From the NCBI GenBank assembly GCA_900100245.1, contig FNEU01000002.1:1-64000 (forward strand): a DNA stretch of 64,000 nt. Reading direction: 5' to 3'. Below the pieces are notes generated by a model, which had not been told where the DNA came from, did not search any database, and saw nothing but the letters and a program-made list of their open reading frames with translations. A program made the translations under genes and the position numbers. Origin of the DNA: Lachnospiraceae bacterium G41. GTDB lineage: Bacteria; Bacillota; Clostridia; Lachnospirales; Lachnospiraceae. Below are positions 25,827 through 33,948 of this stretch, piece by piece; positions within the stretch are counted from its first letter, which is position 1; each line of letters starts with the position of its first letter.

Positions 25827-26449
25827 GCATAAGAACCAATTACGAAAAATGGTATGAAGGCGATGAATATTACTGGGGCCTGGAACCCGGTGATTTTTTA
25901 TTAGACCTTATAAATCTTTGCCCTCCCGCAGAGAATACCAAGGTTCTCGACATAGGTTGCGGCGAAGGAAAAGACGCGGTTTTTATGGCCGAGAAAGGCT
26001 ATGATGTAACTGCTTTTGATTTAACAGAAAACGGCATAAGAAAAACAATTGCTCTTGCTCATAAAAGAGGCGTAAAAGTCAATGCCTATGTTGACGACAT
26101 CAATACCTTCGAAACAGACGAGAAGTTTGATATTATCTTTTCCACAGGAACGGTTCAGTATATTTTCAATGAGAATAAAGAAGCTTTCTTTAAGAAACTT
26201 GAGAAAATTACAAAACCGAACGGAATTGTTTTTATCAATGTATTTGTTGAAAAATCATTTCTTGAATTACCGCCTGACTGGGATAAAGAAGAGAAGATGT
26301 GGAAGTCGGGCGAGCTGTTCACATACTTTTCCGACTGGAAATTTGAGAAGATTGATGAAGTAATTTTCGAGGATAACAGCGGAGGAATAACGCATTATCA
26401 CTGCATGGATACAATTATCTGCAGAGCGAAGCCGGGGAAAACGATCTGA
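25823..26449 (+). CDS. Class I SAM-dependent methyltransferase, TehB-like
   Basis: 208 residues. Motif I VLDIGCGEGKDAVFMAEKG and motif II VTAFDLTENGI define the SAM site; FDIIFSTGTVQYI is motif IV, with FSTGTVQYIF like the TehB/thiopurine-type subgroup. The N-terminal YYWGLEPGDFLLDLI helix is typical of small-molecule methyltransferases. The substrate is unknown. It is translationally coupled to the membrane protein upstream. Confidence 0.8.
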   Translation: MSIRTNYEKWYEGDEYYWGLEPGDFLLDLINLCPPAENTKVLDIGCGEGKDAVFMAEKGYDVTAFDLTENGIRKTIALAHKRGVKVNAYVDDINTFETDEKFDIIFSTGTVQYIFNENKEAFFKKLEKITKPNGIVFINVFVEKSFLELPPDWDKEEKMWKSGELFTYFSDWKFEKIDEVIFEDNSGGITHYHCMDTIICRAKPGKTI

Positions 26450-26462
26450 GGAAAACGTTTCA

Positions 26463-26491
26463 TTGAAAAATCACTCAAAATTTGGTAAAAT
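26463..26491 (+). promoter_or_regulatory. Promoter of the beta-CASP hydrolase gene
   Basis: TTGAAA, 17-bp spacer, TAAAAT, 54 bases before the start codon. Confidence 0.6.
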
Positions 26492-26545
26492 AAACTATGA
26501 TGTGAGGTAGGAATACTTCAGGGTTTTAAGGGGGCAAAATTTCAT

Positions 26546-28150
26546 ATGAGACTTCATTTTATCGGGGCGAATCACGAGGTAACCGGAAGCTGTCACTGCC
26601 TGGAAGCATGCGGCAAATGGATTCTGGTTGACTATGGTATGGAGCAGGGTATTAATGTGTTTGAAAATGCCGAGCTCCCCTGTGCAGAGTGCGATATTGA
26701 TTATGTTTTTCTTACGCACGCGCATATTGACCATACGGGACTTCTGCCTCTTTTATATTCCAAGGGGTTCAAAGGAAAAGTTATTGCTACCGAGGCCACG
26801 AGAGATCTTTGCAGCATAATGCTTCGTGACTGCGCGCATATTCAGATGCAGGAAGCAGAATGGAAGAGCAGAAAGGCTAAAAGAGGCGCAAAGGACTTTG
26901 ACGTAAAACCGCTTTATACAATGGAAGATGCCGAAGGAATCATTCGTAAGATCCTTCCGTTTGCATATAATGCAGAATATGATCTCTGCGAGGGTATATC
27001 CTTCAGATTTACCGATGTAGGACATTTGCTCGGTTCATCAAGTATTGAAATCTGGATTACCGAAATGGGTGTTACCAAGAAAATCGTTTTCTCGGGTGAC
27101 CTCGGAAATATAAACGATCCCATCCTAAAAGATCCGACATACACCGATGAAGCCGATTATGTTGTGATGGAATCCACCTACGGTGACAGGTATCACTCCA
27201 ATGATCAGCCCGATTATGTTAAGGAACTTGCCAATATAATTCAGACCACGTTTGACCGCGGAGGCAATGTCGTAATTCCTTCGTTTGCTGTCGGCAGAAC
27301 GCAGGAAATGCTTTATTTCTTAAGACAGATTAAAGCAGCCAAAATGATAACGGGTCACGATGATTTTAAGGTATTCGTGGATTCACCCTTAGCCGTTGAA
27401 GCAACCGAAGTATTCCAGAAAAACATTTACAACTGTTTCTCAGATGAGGCAATGGAACTGGTAAGACAGGGTATCAACCCTCTGGTATTCCCGGGACTTA
27501 ACTTAACCATTACATCCGACGAATCCAAGGAAATCAACTTTGATTCAGAGCCCAAGGTAATAATCTCCGCATCAGGTATGTGTGAAGCAGGACGTATCAG
27601 ACATCATTTAAAGCACAACCTTTGGAGAGAAGAGTGTACAATCCTCTTCGTAGGTTATCAGGCTAACGGAACATTAGGAAGAATGCTTGTTGACGGCATC
27701 GAAGAAGTTAAGCTCTTTGGAGAGCCGATTGAAGTAAATGCTCATATTGAAGTTTTGGCCGGAATGAGCGGACATGCGGATAAGGGCGGGCTTATTGACT
27801 GGGTAAGTGCCTTTAAGAGAAAACCCAACAAAGTATTTCTTGTTCACGGTGAAGATAGCGTCTGCAATATGTTTGCGGACTGCTTAAGAGATGAATACGG
27901 ATTTGATACATATGCTCCTTACTCCGGAACCATCTACGATCTTTTGGCAGATGAGATTGAATACGAAGCATATCCGAGACCTGTTGTCAAAAAAGACCCT
28001 GCGAAGAGAGTATCCGAGGTATTTGCAAGACTCCTTGCAGCAGGAAACAGACTATTGCAGGTTATCGACAGAAACCAGGGCGGTGCAAACAAAGACCTTG
28101 CCAAATTTGCAGACCAGATCAACTCGCTGTGTGATAAATGGGACAGATAA
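26546..28150 (+). CDS. Metallo-beta-lactamase/beta-CASP RNase-like protein
   Basis: 534 residues. The MBL zinc site is THAHIDHTG (about 57-65) with later GH and SGDLG motifs. The beta-CASP domain (MESTYGDRYH, IPSFAVGRTQEMLYFL) and the C-terminal RNA-specificity motif (MSGHADKGGLIDW) put it with YsxP/CPSF73-like nucleases rather than classical RNase J. About 60 C-terminal residues extend beyond the core. It is predicted to be a cytosolic RNA-processing hydrolase. AAGGGGG lies upstream of the ATG. Confidence 0.88.
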   Translation: MRLHFIGANHEVTGSCHCLEACGKWILVDYGMEQGINVFENAELPCAECDIDYVFLTHAHIDHTGLLPLLYSKGFKGKVIATEATRDLCSIMLRDCAHIQMQEAEWKSRKAKRGAKDFDVKPLYTMEDAEGIIRKILPFAYNAEYDLCEGISFRFTDVGHLLGSSSIEIWITEMGVTKKIVFSGDLGNINDPILKDPTYTDEADYVVMESTYGDRYHSNDQPDYVKELANIIQTTFDRGGNVVIPSFAVGRTQEMLYFLRQIKAAKMITGHDDFKVFVDSPLAVEATEVFQKNIYNCFSDEAMELVRQGINPLVFPGLNLTITSDESKEINFDSEPKVIISASGMCEAGRIRHHLKHNLWREECTILFVGYQANGTLGRMLVDGIEEVKLFGEPIEVNAHIEVLAGMSGHADKGGLIDWVSAFKRKPNKVFLVHGEDSVCNMFADCLRDEYGFDTYAPYSGTIYDLLADEIEYEAYPRPVVKKDPAKRVSEVFARLLAAGNRLLQVIDRNQGGANKDLAKFADQINSLCDKWDR

Positions 28151-28157
28151 AAAAATT

Positions 28158-28190
28158 AAGCCCGACACTTTAAAGTGCCGGGCTTTTTAC
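28158..28190. terminator. Bidirectional terminator between convergent genes
   Basis: AAGCCCGACACTTT pairs with AAAGTGCCGGGCTT, with T runs on both strands (AAAAAA before, TTTTT after), between the beta-CASP gene and the DUF6062 gene. Confidence 0.9.
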
Positions 28191-28193
28191 TGC

Positions 28194-28961
28194 TTATTTC
28201 TTTTGCTGATATACGGGATCGGCAGGATAGCCGCCTTTTAATTTTTGCATGCCTCGCTGGATTGCATCCTTTGAATTCTTCCAGTCGGCATCTTTATTTC
28301 TGTAATCGTATTTTTCAATGAGCCATGAAACATCTTCCTGGAGACGATCCATATTCTTTTGCATTAAAGGGAAGAGCATATTGAAGAATTCTTCCTTCTG
28401 CTTGTCGTTAAGTCTGCTTTCAGCAGCCTCGCATACATCTCCGAAATGTGTGATACAAAAGCCTTTTGAATTTTTTATCTTCTCTACAAATTCGGGATCT
28501 TTTTTATACATTACAAAGAAAGTGTCAAGATATCTTTCGTACATTTCATTAAAGGAATTGCAGATATAACAGGATTCTTCCTTGGCCTTTGCCCATGCAG
28601 CTACAGAGTTTCTAAGCTCAGCGCCCGAAGACTTCGTAAACTTGGCCATAAAAGGTGTCTTGCCGGGCTTGTATGAATCCATTGCATCCTTCATCTGGCG
28701 GCGCATCTCCATATAGTGGGTTTTTAAAATCCATGCATTTCCCAAAGTATTGCCGTAATCAAACATCTTTTTAAAATGCATTTTGCAAAAGCCGGCCTTG
28801 TCTGTTTTTTCTCTCATATCGGCTTCCATATAGGACGAACCGGAGCCTAAAACCAGGTCTAAAAGATCCTGCTCAACGTCTCTTTCAACGTAGCAGAAAG
28901 GGCATTCATCCTTGGCATTTACGGCATCGTTCATAGGTATTGTATATAATTTTTCTTTCAT
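28194..28961 (-). CDS. DUF6062 family protein
   Basis: 255 residues from the ATG with AAGGAGG upstream; the frame stays open for 30 more codons without a ribosome site. Cys/His pairs recur: CPFC (20-23), GFCKMHF, CYICNSF and GFCITHF, with the spacing of a helical zinc- or redox-binding bundle. The family is common in Lachnospiraceae and of unknown function. It has its own promoter, divergent from hom. Confidence 0.75.
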   Translation of the reverse strand: MKEKLYTIPMNDAVNAKDECPFCYVERDVEQDLLDLVLGSGSSYMEADMREKTDKAGFCKMHFKKMFDYGNTLGNAWILKTHYMEMRRQMKDAMDSYKPGKTPFMAKFTKSSGAELRNSVAAWAKAKEESCYICNSFNEMYERYLDTFFVMYKKDPEFVEKIKNSKGFCITHFGDVCEAAESRLNDKQKEEFFNMLFPLMQKNMDRLQEDVSWLIEKYDYRNKDADWKNSKDAIQRGMQKLKGGYPADPVYQQKK

Positions 28962-28990
28962 GGGAAGCCTCCTTGAAATTTCTCCTATAC

Positions 28991-29020
28991 ATTTTATCAA
29001 CGTGAGGGGATGAGTGTCAA
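28991..29020 (-). promoter_or_regulatory. Promoter of the DUF6062 gene
   Basis: On the minus strand TTGACA, 18-bp spacer, TAAAAT, 30 bases upstream of the start codon. Confidence 0.65.
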
Positions 29021-29034
29021 ACATAGTTTTCAAC

Positions 29035-29063
29035 TTGTCAAACACTTGCAAAAATGATATAAT
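29035..29063 (+). promoter_or_regulatory. Promoter of hom
   Basis: TTGTCA, 17-bp spacer, TATAAT (extended TGATATAAT), 42 bases before the start codon. Confidence 0.75.
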
Positions 29064-29104
29064 TTCTGTTGTTTTGGCATTATTTTGTCATAAAGGAGAT
29101 AGTT

Positions 29105-30313
29105 ATGATAAGTGTTGCTGTTATGGGATACGGCACTGTCGGAAGCGGTGTTGTGGAAATAATCGACAAAAACCAAAAAGAAGTTAATGAAAAAGCCGGC
29201 GATGAGGTATCTGTCAAGTACATACTTGATTTAAGGGATTTTCCGGGCGATCCTCATCAGGACAAATTCATAAAAGATTACAAAATTCTCGTAGAAGATC
29301 CCGAGGTGGATATTGTCGTAGAAGCTATGGGCGGAATCGGGACTGCATATAAATTCACCAAGGAAGCGCTCCTTGCGGGTAAGAGTGTGTGTACATCCAA
29401 CAAGGCTGTAGTGGCAGAACACGGTCCCGAGCTTCTTAAAATTGCAAAAGAACATAACTGTACATATATATTCGAAGCCAGTGTTGGCGGCGGTATTCCC
29501 ATCATCAGACCGCTTCACACGAGCTTTACGGCAGAGAAAATCGAAAGCATTACCGGTATCTTAAACGGTACGACGAACTATATGCTTACGAAGATGGATG
29601 AAGAAAACTGCGATTACGACGAAGTGCTCAAGGAAGCACAGGCAAAGGGATATGCAGAGCAGAATCCCGAAGCAGACGTATGCGGATACGACGCATGCAG
29701 AAAGATTGCGATTCTTACATCATTAAGCTCAGGTAAAACGGTTCATTATCAGGATATCCGCACGGAAGGTATCACGAATATCAATCAGGAAGATTTTGAA
29801 TACGCCAAGAAATTGAATTCTTCCATCAAGCTTCTCGGTTTAAGCCGTATGGAAGAAGGAAAGATTATGTGTATCGTTGCTCCTTTCTTAGTTAATGATA
29901 AGCATCCTCTTTCAATGGTTCGCGGCGTGTTTAACGCAATTATGGTAAAAGGAAACATGGTTGGCGATACACTCTTTTATGGTCAGGGAGCAGGCAAACT
30001 TGCTACTGCATCAGCAATTGTGGCAGATATCGTGGACTGTGCGGTTAATAAGGGGAAAACAATCGAATGTCTCTGGAAGGACGAAGATGCAGTTCTTGCA
30101 AAAGACAGTGAAAAATACTTCAGCTATTTCGTTCGTGTAAAGAAAGATTCTTTCGAAGAGATTTCAAAGATTCTTGGAGCAGAGAAAGTTCTTGATTCGG
30201 AAGCAGACGAAATCGGTTTTGTAAGCGCAAAGATTTCCGAAGAAGAATTCTTTAAAATCAAAGACAATTACGAAGCATCGATAATCAATTATATTCGTAT
30301 TTTAGACCTGTAA
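29105..30313 (+). CDS. hom: Homoserine dehydrogenase
   Basis: 402 residues from the ATG with AAGGAG upstream; the frame opens 36 bases earlier without a ribosome site. GYGTVGSGV is the NAD(P) site, TSNKAVVAEHG and EASVGGGIPIIRPL the catalytic region, GILNGTTNYMLTKM the substrate-site signature and YAEQNPEADVCGYDA the conserved acidic cluster. A C-terminal ACT-like segment (FVRVKKDSFEEIS) may bind threonine as feedback inhibitor. It makes homoserine from aspartate semialdehyde, 30 bases before the ApgM-like gene. Confidence 0.95.
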   Translation: MISVAVMGYGTVGSGVVEIIDKNQKEVNEKAGDEVSVKYILDLRDFPGDPHQDKFIKDYKILVEDPEVDIVVEAMGGIGTAYKFTKEALLAGKSVCTSNKAVVAEHGPELLKIAKEHNCTYIFEASVGGGIPIIRPLHTSFTAEKIESITGILNGTTNYMLTKMDEENCDYDEVLKEAQAKGYAEQNPEADVCGYDACRKIAILTSLSSGKTVHYQDIRTEGITNINQEDFEYAKKLNSSIKLLGLSRMEEGKIMCIVAPFLVNDKHPLSMVRGVFNAIMVKGNMVGDTLFYGQGAGKLATASAIVADIVDCAVNKGKTIECLWKDEDAVLAKDSEKYFSYFVRVKKDSFEEISKILGAEKVLDSEADEIGFVSAKISEEEFFKIKDNYEASIINYIRILDL

Positions 30314-30343
30314 GCGGTCTGAAGTTTTTGACAGGTAGTAAAA

Positions 30344-31117
30344 ATGAAGTATGTAGTAATAATATGTGACGGTATGTCGGATGAACCTCTTGAGGAACTC
30401 GGCGGAAAGACTCCTCTTTTTACAGCCAAGACTTCGCATACCGATACACTTGCAAGAGTTTCGGAGTTAGGCATCGTTCATACAATTCCAAAAGGAATGG
30501 ATGCCTCTCCCGACGTTGCAATTCTTTCTGTACTCGGATATAATCCCTCACTTATTGAAAATATATTAAAGGATGAACCAACGGATACATCCTTTGATTT
30601 TTATACGAACACGGGTAAAAAAGGCGCTATTGTTACAGCTGATGAAAAGATAAAAGCTGTAGCAGAAAAAATAAATCTGTCCGTTATAGAGGCAGAGGGT
30701 GCGACAGGAGATTTGTCGACCAATTACGGTGCCAAAAAAGATGCTGCCGTAAAAGCATTATTTGAAGACGATATGGATTTTGTAATGATTCACGTCAAAG
30801 CACCCGGTGTTGCAGGCGAAAACAAGGATCTTGAAAAGAAGATTTCCGCTATTGAAAACCTTGATGCATACATCATAGGACCGCTGGTGGAAGAGATTCA
30901 GGGCAGGGACGTGGAATTCAGACTCCTTATAATGTCCGGCTTCCCCACACCCGTGAGACTCGGAAGTGCTTCAAAAGAAGCCGTTCCGTATCTTTTATAC
31001 GATTCTTCCATAGAAGAGGACGGAGATCCTGTCTTTTATGAGAAAACAGCTCTTGAAAAGGGGTATTTTTACGATGAAGGATACCTTCTTTCCAATCATT
31101 TTTTGGAAGCAGAGTAG
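30344..31117 (+). CDS. Degenerate ApgM-family (phosphoglycerate mutase-like) protein
   Basis: 257 residues. Both ends align with cofactor-independent mutases of the ApgM type (usually about 400): KYVVIICDGMSDEPLEELGG at the start, LSVLGYNP, then EGATGDLSTNYGAKKDAAVKAL and AVPYLLYDS. About 140 residues of the inserted phosphoglycerate-binding region are gone. The catalytic pattern is lost: the nucleophile Ser position is Pro56, the D..H metal pair is Gly155/Glu159, the DH pair is Gly199/Phe200 and the last His is absent; only Asp9 stays. Full-length ApgM-like genes commonly lie between hom and lysC in related genomes, with a homoserine kinase role suggested. This one is probably a non-catalytic or repurposed protein. 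Confidence 0.75.
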   Translation: MKYVVIICDGMSDEPLEELGGKTPLFTAKTSHTDTLARVSELGIVHTIPKGMDASPDVAILSVLGYNPSLIENILKDEPTDTSFDFYTNTGKKGAIVTADEKIKAVAEKINLSVIEAEGATGDLSTNYGAKKDAAVKALFEDDMDFVMIHVKAPGVAGENKDLEKKISAIENLDAYIIGPLVEEIQGRDVEFRLLIMSGFPTPVRLGSASKEAVPYLLYDSSIEEDGDPVFYEKTALEKGYFYDEGYLLSNHFLEAE

Positions 31118-31124
31118 TTTTTTG

Positions 31125-31153
31125 TTGAAAAATCAAATAAATGGAATTAAAAT
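31125..31153 (+). promoter_or_regulatory. Promoter of lysC
   Basis: TTGAAA, 17-bp spacer, TAAAAT, 42 bases before the lysC ATG. No lysine riboswitch is present in the short leader. Confidence 0.65.
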
Positions 31154-31195
31154 AGTGATGTTTTGGGGATAAAATCTTAACTCAAGGAGGAAAAA

Positions 31196-32404
31196 ATGTT
31201 AGTCGTTAAGAAATTTGGCGGTACATCTGTTGCCAACAAAGAGAGAATCTATAACGTAGCTCGTCGTTGCATTGAAGATTACAATGCGGGAAATGATGTA
31301 GTAGTTATTCTTTCGGCAATGGGAAAGATGACCGACGAACTCATTGAAAAAGCAAAAGATATTAATCCCAACCCATCCAGAAGAGAGCTTGATATGCTCC
31401 TTACAGTAGGCGAACAGACAAGCGTTTCGCTGATGGCTATGGCGATGGCAAACCTTGGCGTGCCTGCAATAAGCTTAAATGCTTTCCAGGTATCCATGCA
31501 TACAACTTCCAATTACGGAAATGCCAGACTTAAAAGAATTGATACCGAAAGAATTTCACACGAACTTGAGAGCCGTAAGATTGTAATCATCACAGGTTTC
31601 CAGGGCGTGAATAAATATGACGATTATACAACTCTCGGAAGAGGCGGTTCCGATACAACCGCTGTTGCAATCGCAGCTGCTCTTCGTGCAGACAAGTGCG
31701 AGATTTACACAGACGTTGACGGTGTATACACAGCAGACCCGAGAATTGTTAAGAAAGCAAGAAAGTTAAACGAAATTACATATGACGAAATGCTCGATCT
31801 TGCCACACTCGGTGCAGGCGTATTACACAACCGTTCAGTTGAGATGGCTAAGAAATACGGAGTTACTTTGGTAGTTCGTTCATCCCTTACAAATGAGGAA
31901 GGAACAATCGTTAAGGAGGATGTTAAAGTGGAAAAAATGCTTGTTAGCGGCGTAGCCGTAGATAAAAGTGCTGAAAGAATTTCAATCATTGGTCTTGAAG
32001 ATAAGCCCGGTACCGCATTCAGAGTATTCGATGCTCTTGCAAAGGCTAATGTAAACGTGGATATGATCTTACAGTCTGTAGGTCGTGACAATACAAAGGA
32101 TATTTCATTTACCGTTGACGGAAACTTCGGCGAAGATGCTCTTAAGGTTCTTGAAGAGAATCAGGCAAGACTTAAATATCAGAACATCGAAATGGAAAAG
32201 AATGTTGCAAAGGTATCAATCGTTGGTGCCGGAATGATGTCTAACCCCGGTGTTGCTGCCAAGATGTTTGAATGCCTCTACAACGAGCACATCAACATCA
32301 AGATGATTTCAACATCAGAAATCAGAGTAACGGTTCTTATCGACGTTAACGATGCTGAGAAAGCAGCAAACGCAATTCATGATATCTTCGGACTTGATGA
32401 ATAA
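31196..32404 (+). CDS. lysC: Aspartate kinase
   Basis: 402 residues. VKKFGGTSVA (3-12) is the signature of the kinase domain; GRGGSDTTAVAIAAAL is the ATP/aspartate region. Two ACT domains occupy about 265-402 and carry feedback sites. It phosphorylates aspartate, the first step to lysine, threonine and methionine. The start has AAGGAGG. An internal ribosome site at 31913 would produce a separate ACT-domain subunit, as in B. subtilis LysC. A terminator follows. Confidence 0.96.
   Translation: MLVVKKFGGTSVANKERIYNVARRCIEDYNAGNDVVVILSAMGKMTDELIEKAKDINPNPSRRELDMLLTVGEQTSVSLMAMAMANLGVPAISLNAFQVSMHTTSNYGNARLKRIDTERISHELESRKIVIITGFQGVNKYDDYTTLGRGGSDTTAVAIAAALRADKCEIYTDVDGVYTADPRIVKKARKLNEITYDEMLDLATLGAGVLHNRSVEMAKKYGVTLVVRSSLTNEEGTIVKEDVKVEKMLVSGVAVDKSAERISIIGLEDKPGTAFRVFDALAKANVNVDMILQSVGRDNTKDISFTVDGNFGEDALKVLEENQARLKYQNIEMEKNVAKVSIVGAGMMSNPGVAAKMFECLYNEHINIKMISTSEIRVTVLIDVNDAEKAANAIHDIFGLDE
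31913..31930 (+). promoter_or_regulatory. Internal ribosome site and start of a lysC beta subunit
   Basis: AAGGAGG at 31913-31919 stands 8 bases before an in-frame GTG (31928, codon 245); an in-frame ATG follows at codon 248. Translation from here gives about 158 residues with both ACT domains. B. subtilis aspartokinase II makes its beta subunit from an internal start near codon 246. Confidence 0.75.
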
Positions 32405-32424
32405 TTAGTATTCATAATAAATAA

Positions 32425-32466
32425 AACTGCCCGACAATTAAGTTTGCCGGGCAGTTATTTTTTTTT
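32425..32466. terminator. Bidirectional terminator after lysC
   Basis: AACTGCCCG pairs with CGGGCAGTT, followed by a long T run on the plus strand; the minus strand has TTTTATTTATT and would end the ribbon-helix-helix gene. Confidence 0.9.
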
Positions 32467-32471
32467 AAAGC

Positions 32472-32663
32472 TTATTTCTGATCAGTACCTTTTCTCTTTT
32501 TAACTGCTTCTGAAAGGAGGTATTCTATCTGACCGTTTATAGATCTGAAATCGTCCTCGGCCCATTTGGCAAGGTCGCTGTGCAAAGAAGGAGAAAGGCG
32601 AAGCAGAATCTGCTTTTTTTCCAAAGCGGAATTATCTGTATTTTTTTTATCTGTATTTCCCAT
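32472..32663 (-). CDS. Ribbon-helix-helix (Arc-like) DNA-binding protein
   Basis: 63 residues from the ATG with AAAGGTG upstream; a GTG three codons earlier overlaps that site. The KKQILLRLSPSLHSDLAKWAEDDFRSINGQIEYLLSEAV segment is a beta strand followed by two helices, the Arc/MetJ RHH fold that binds DNA as a dimer through the strand. It is encoded 37 bases downstream of the SPFH gene, probably in the same transcript, and is the likely reader of the repeats at 33773-33810. Confidence 0.8.
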   Translation of the reverse strand: MGNTDKKNTDNSALEKKQILLRLSPSLHSDLAKWAEDDFRSINGQIEYLLSEAVKKRKGTDQK

Positions 32664-32700
32664 AATTTTCACCTTTTCCTAAACTAAGGGTTAACGTTTA

Positions 32701-33693
32701 TTAGTAGATCGAACCGCTGTTAACGATAGGCTGAGCTTCCTTGTTGCCGCAAAGTACAACCATGAGGTTACTTACCATCTGAGCTTTTCTTTCGTCGTCA
32801 AGGTTAACAATCTGGTTTTCTGAGAGCTGGTCAATTGCCATTTCTACCATGCTGACTGCACCTTCAACGATTTTCTTTCTTGCTGCGATGATAGCAACTG
32901 CCTGCTGTCTCTGAAGCATTGCTGCAGCGATTTCTTCAGAATATGAAAGATGAGTGATACGTACTTCGATTACTTCGATACCTGCGTCAGCAACACGTGT
33001 CTGAAGTTCTTCTTTCATTCTGTCTGCAATTTCCTGAGATGATCCGCGAAGGGTTTTCTCATCGATTCCGTCATTGTCATCCATATCATCGTAAGGATAA
33101 AGTCTTGCAATATTTCTGATAGTGGAGTCGCACTGAATCGAAAGGAAGTTGTTGTAGTTTTCAACTGCGAATACGGCTCTTGTGGGATCTACGACTTTCC
33201 AGATAACAACTGCACCGATGATGATGGGGTTACCGAGAATATCGTTAACTTTCTGTTTCTGGTTGTCGAGAGTTCTAACCTTCATTGATACTGTCTTTGA
33301 ACCTACGGTAATTCTCTGGCCGTTGGGCTGTGTCACGGTTGTAAGTCCGGGGTTGAATGCGCTTGCAAAAGGATTTACAAGGAAGAAACCGGATTTTTTG
33401 ATGGTTCCGTGATATTTACCGAAGAGGGTAAGTACCATTGCTTCGTTGGGTTTTACCGTTTTAAGTCCGCCGAAGAGTATGCAGGAGATGATAAAGAAGA
33501 TTACGCAGATGAGTATAAGTGCAATTCCCAAAATCGTAAGGTAGCTTCCTGCAGCGGCAAGTCCGCATCCTACAAAGAAGAACAAAACTTCGAGGCCGAT
33601 GGCTATTATGTTTAAGAAGAGCATTAATATTCCGGATGCCGGACGAAGTTCTCTCTCCTGAATTGTGTAAGCATTTTTGTTGAGTTTATCCAT
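32701..33693 (-). CDS. SPFH/Band 7 domain membrane protein
   Basis: 330 residues. Two membrane helices (about 22-50 and 52-75) form an N-terminal anchor. The SPFH domain begins at VKPNEAMVLTLFGKYHGT and contains RITHLSYSEEIAAAMLQRQQAVAIIAARKKIVEGAV, the flotillin/stomatin coiled end. Such proteins form oligomeric rings or microdomains at the membrane. TGGAGGAA precedes the ATG. A 240-bp upstream region with promoter and repeats suggests controlled expression. Confidence 0.88.
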   Translation of the reverse strand: MDKLNKNAYTIQERELRPASGILMLFLNIIAIGLEVLFFFVGCGLAAAGSYLTILGIALILICVIFFIISCILFGGLKTVKPNEAMVLTLFGKYHGTIKKSGFFLVNPFASAFNPGLTTVTQPNGQRITVGSKTVSMKVRTLDNQKQKVNDILGNPIIIGAVVIWKVVDPTRAVFAVENYNNFLSIQCDSTIRNIARLYPYDDMDDNDGIDEKTLRGSSQEIADRMKEELQTRVADAGIEVIEVRITHLSYSEEIAAAMLQRQQAVAIIAARKKIVEGAVSMVEMAIDQLSENQIVNLDDERKAQMVSNLMVVLCGNKEAQPIVNSGSIY

Positions 33694-33772
33694 AACTGTT
33701 CCTCCAAAATAATTTAACCTTTCGCAACCTTATGGTGCGAAAATCAAAATGTATCGCTGACTAAGATATATG

Positions 33773-33834
33773 TTTGATATTTCTTGATATCATTTTGATA
33801 TCATCAAGATAACATGCCGTTAAATTTTTGTCAA
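33773..33834 (-). promoter_or_regulatory. Promoter and candidate operator of the SPFH-RHH operon
   Basis: On the minus strand TTGACA (33829-33834), 17-bp spacer and TATCTT (33806-33811) form a promoter. Directly downstream, TTGATAT/ATATCAA-type units repeat across 33773-33810 in both orientations (TTTGATATT, TTGATATCA, TGATATCATCAA). Tandem short half-sites over the start point are how ribbon-helix-helix repressors usually bind. Confidence 0.6.
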
Positions 33835-33948
33835 TATATTTTTTAAAAATGTTTTTCGCATTCTTTTTTTAGTACCTTTTAACCTTGATATATTCTTTAA
33901 AATTATATAATCTTTATTAGGATGATTAATCATAAAAGAGATAGAAGT

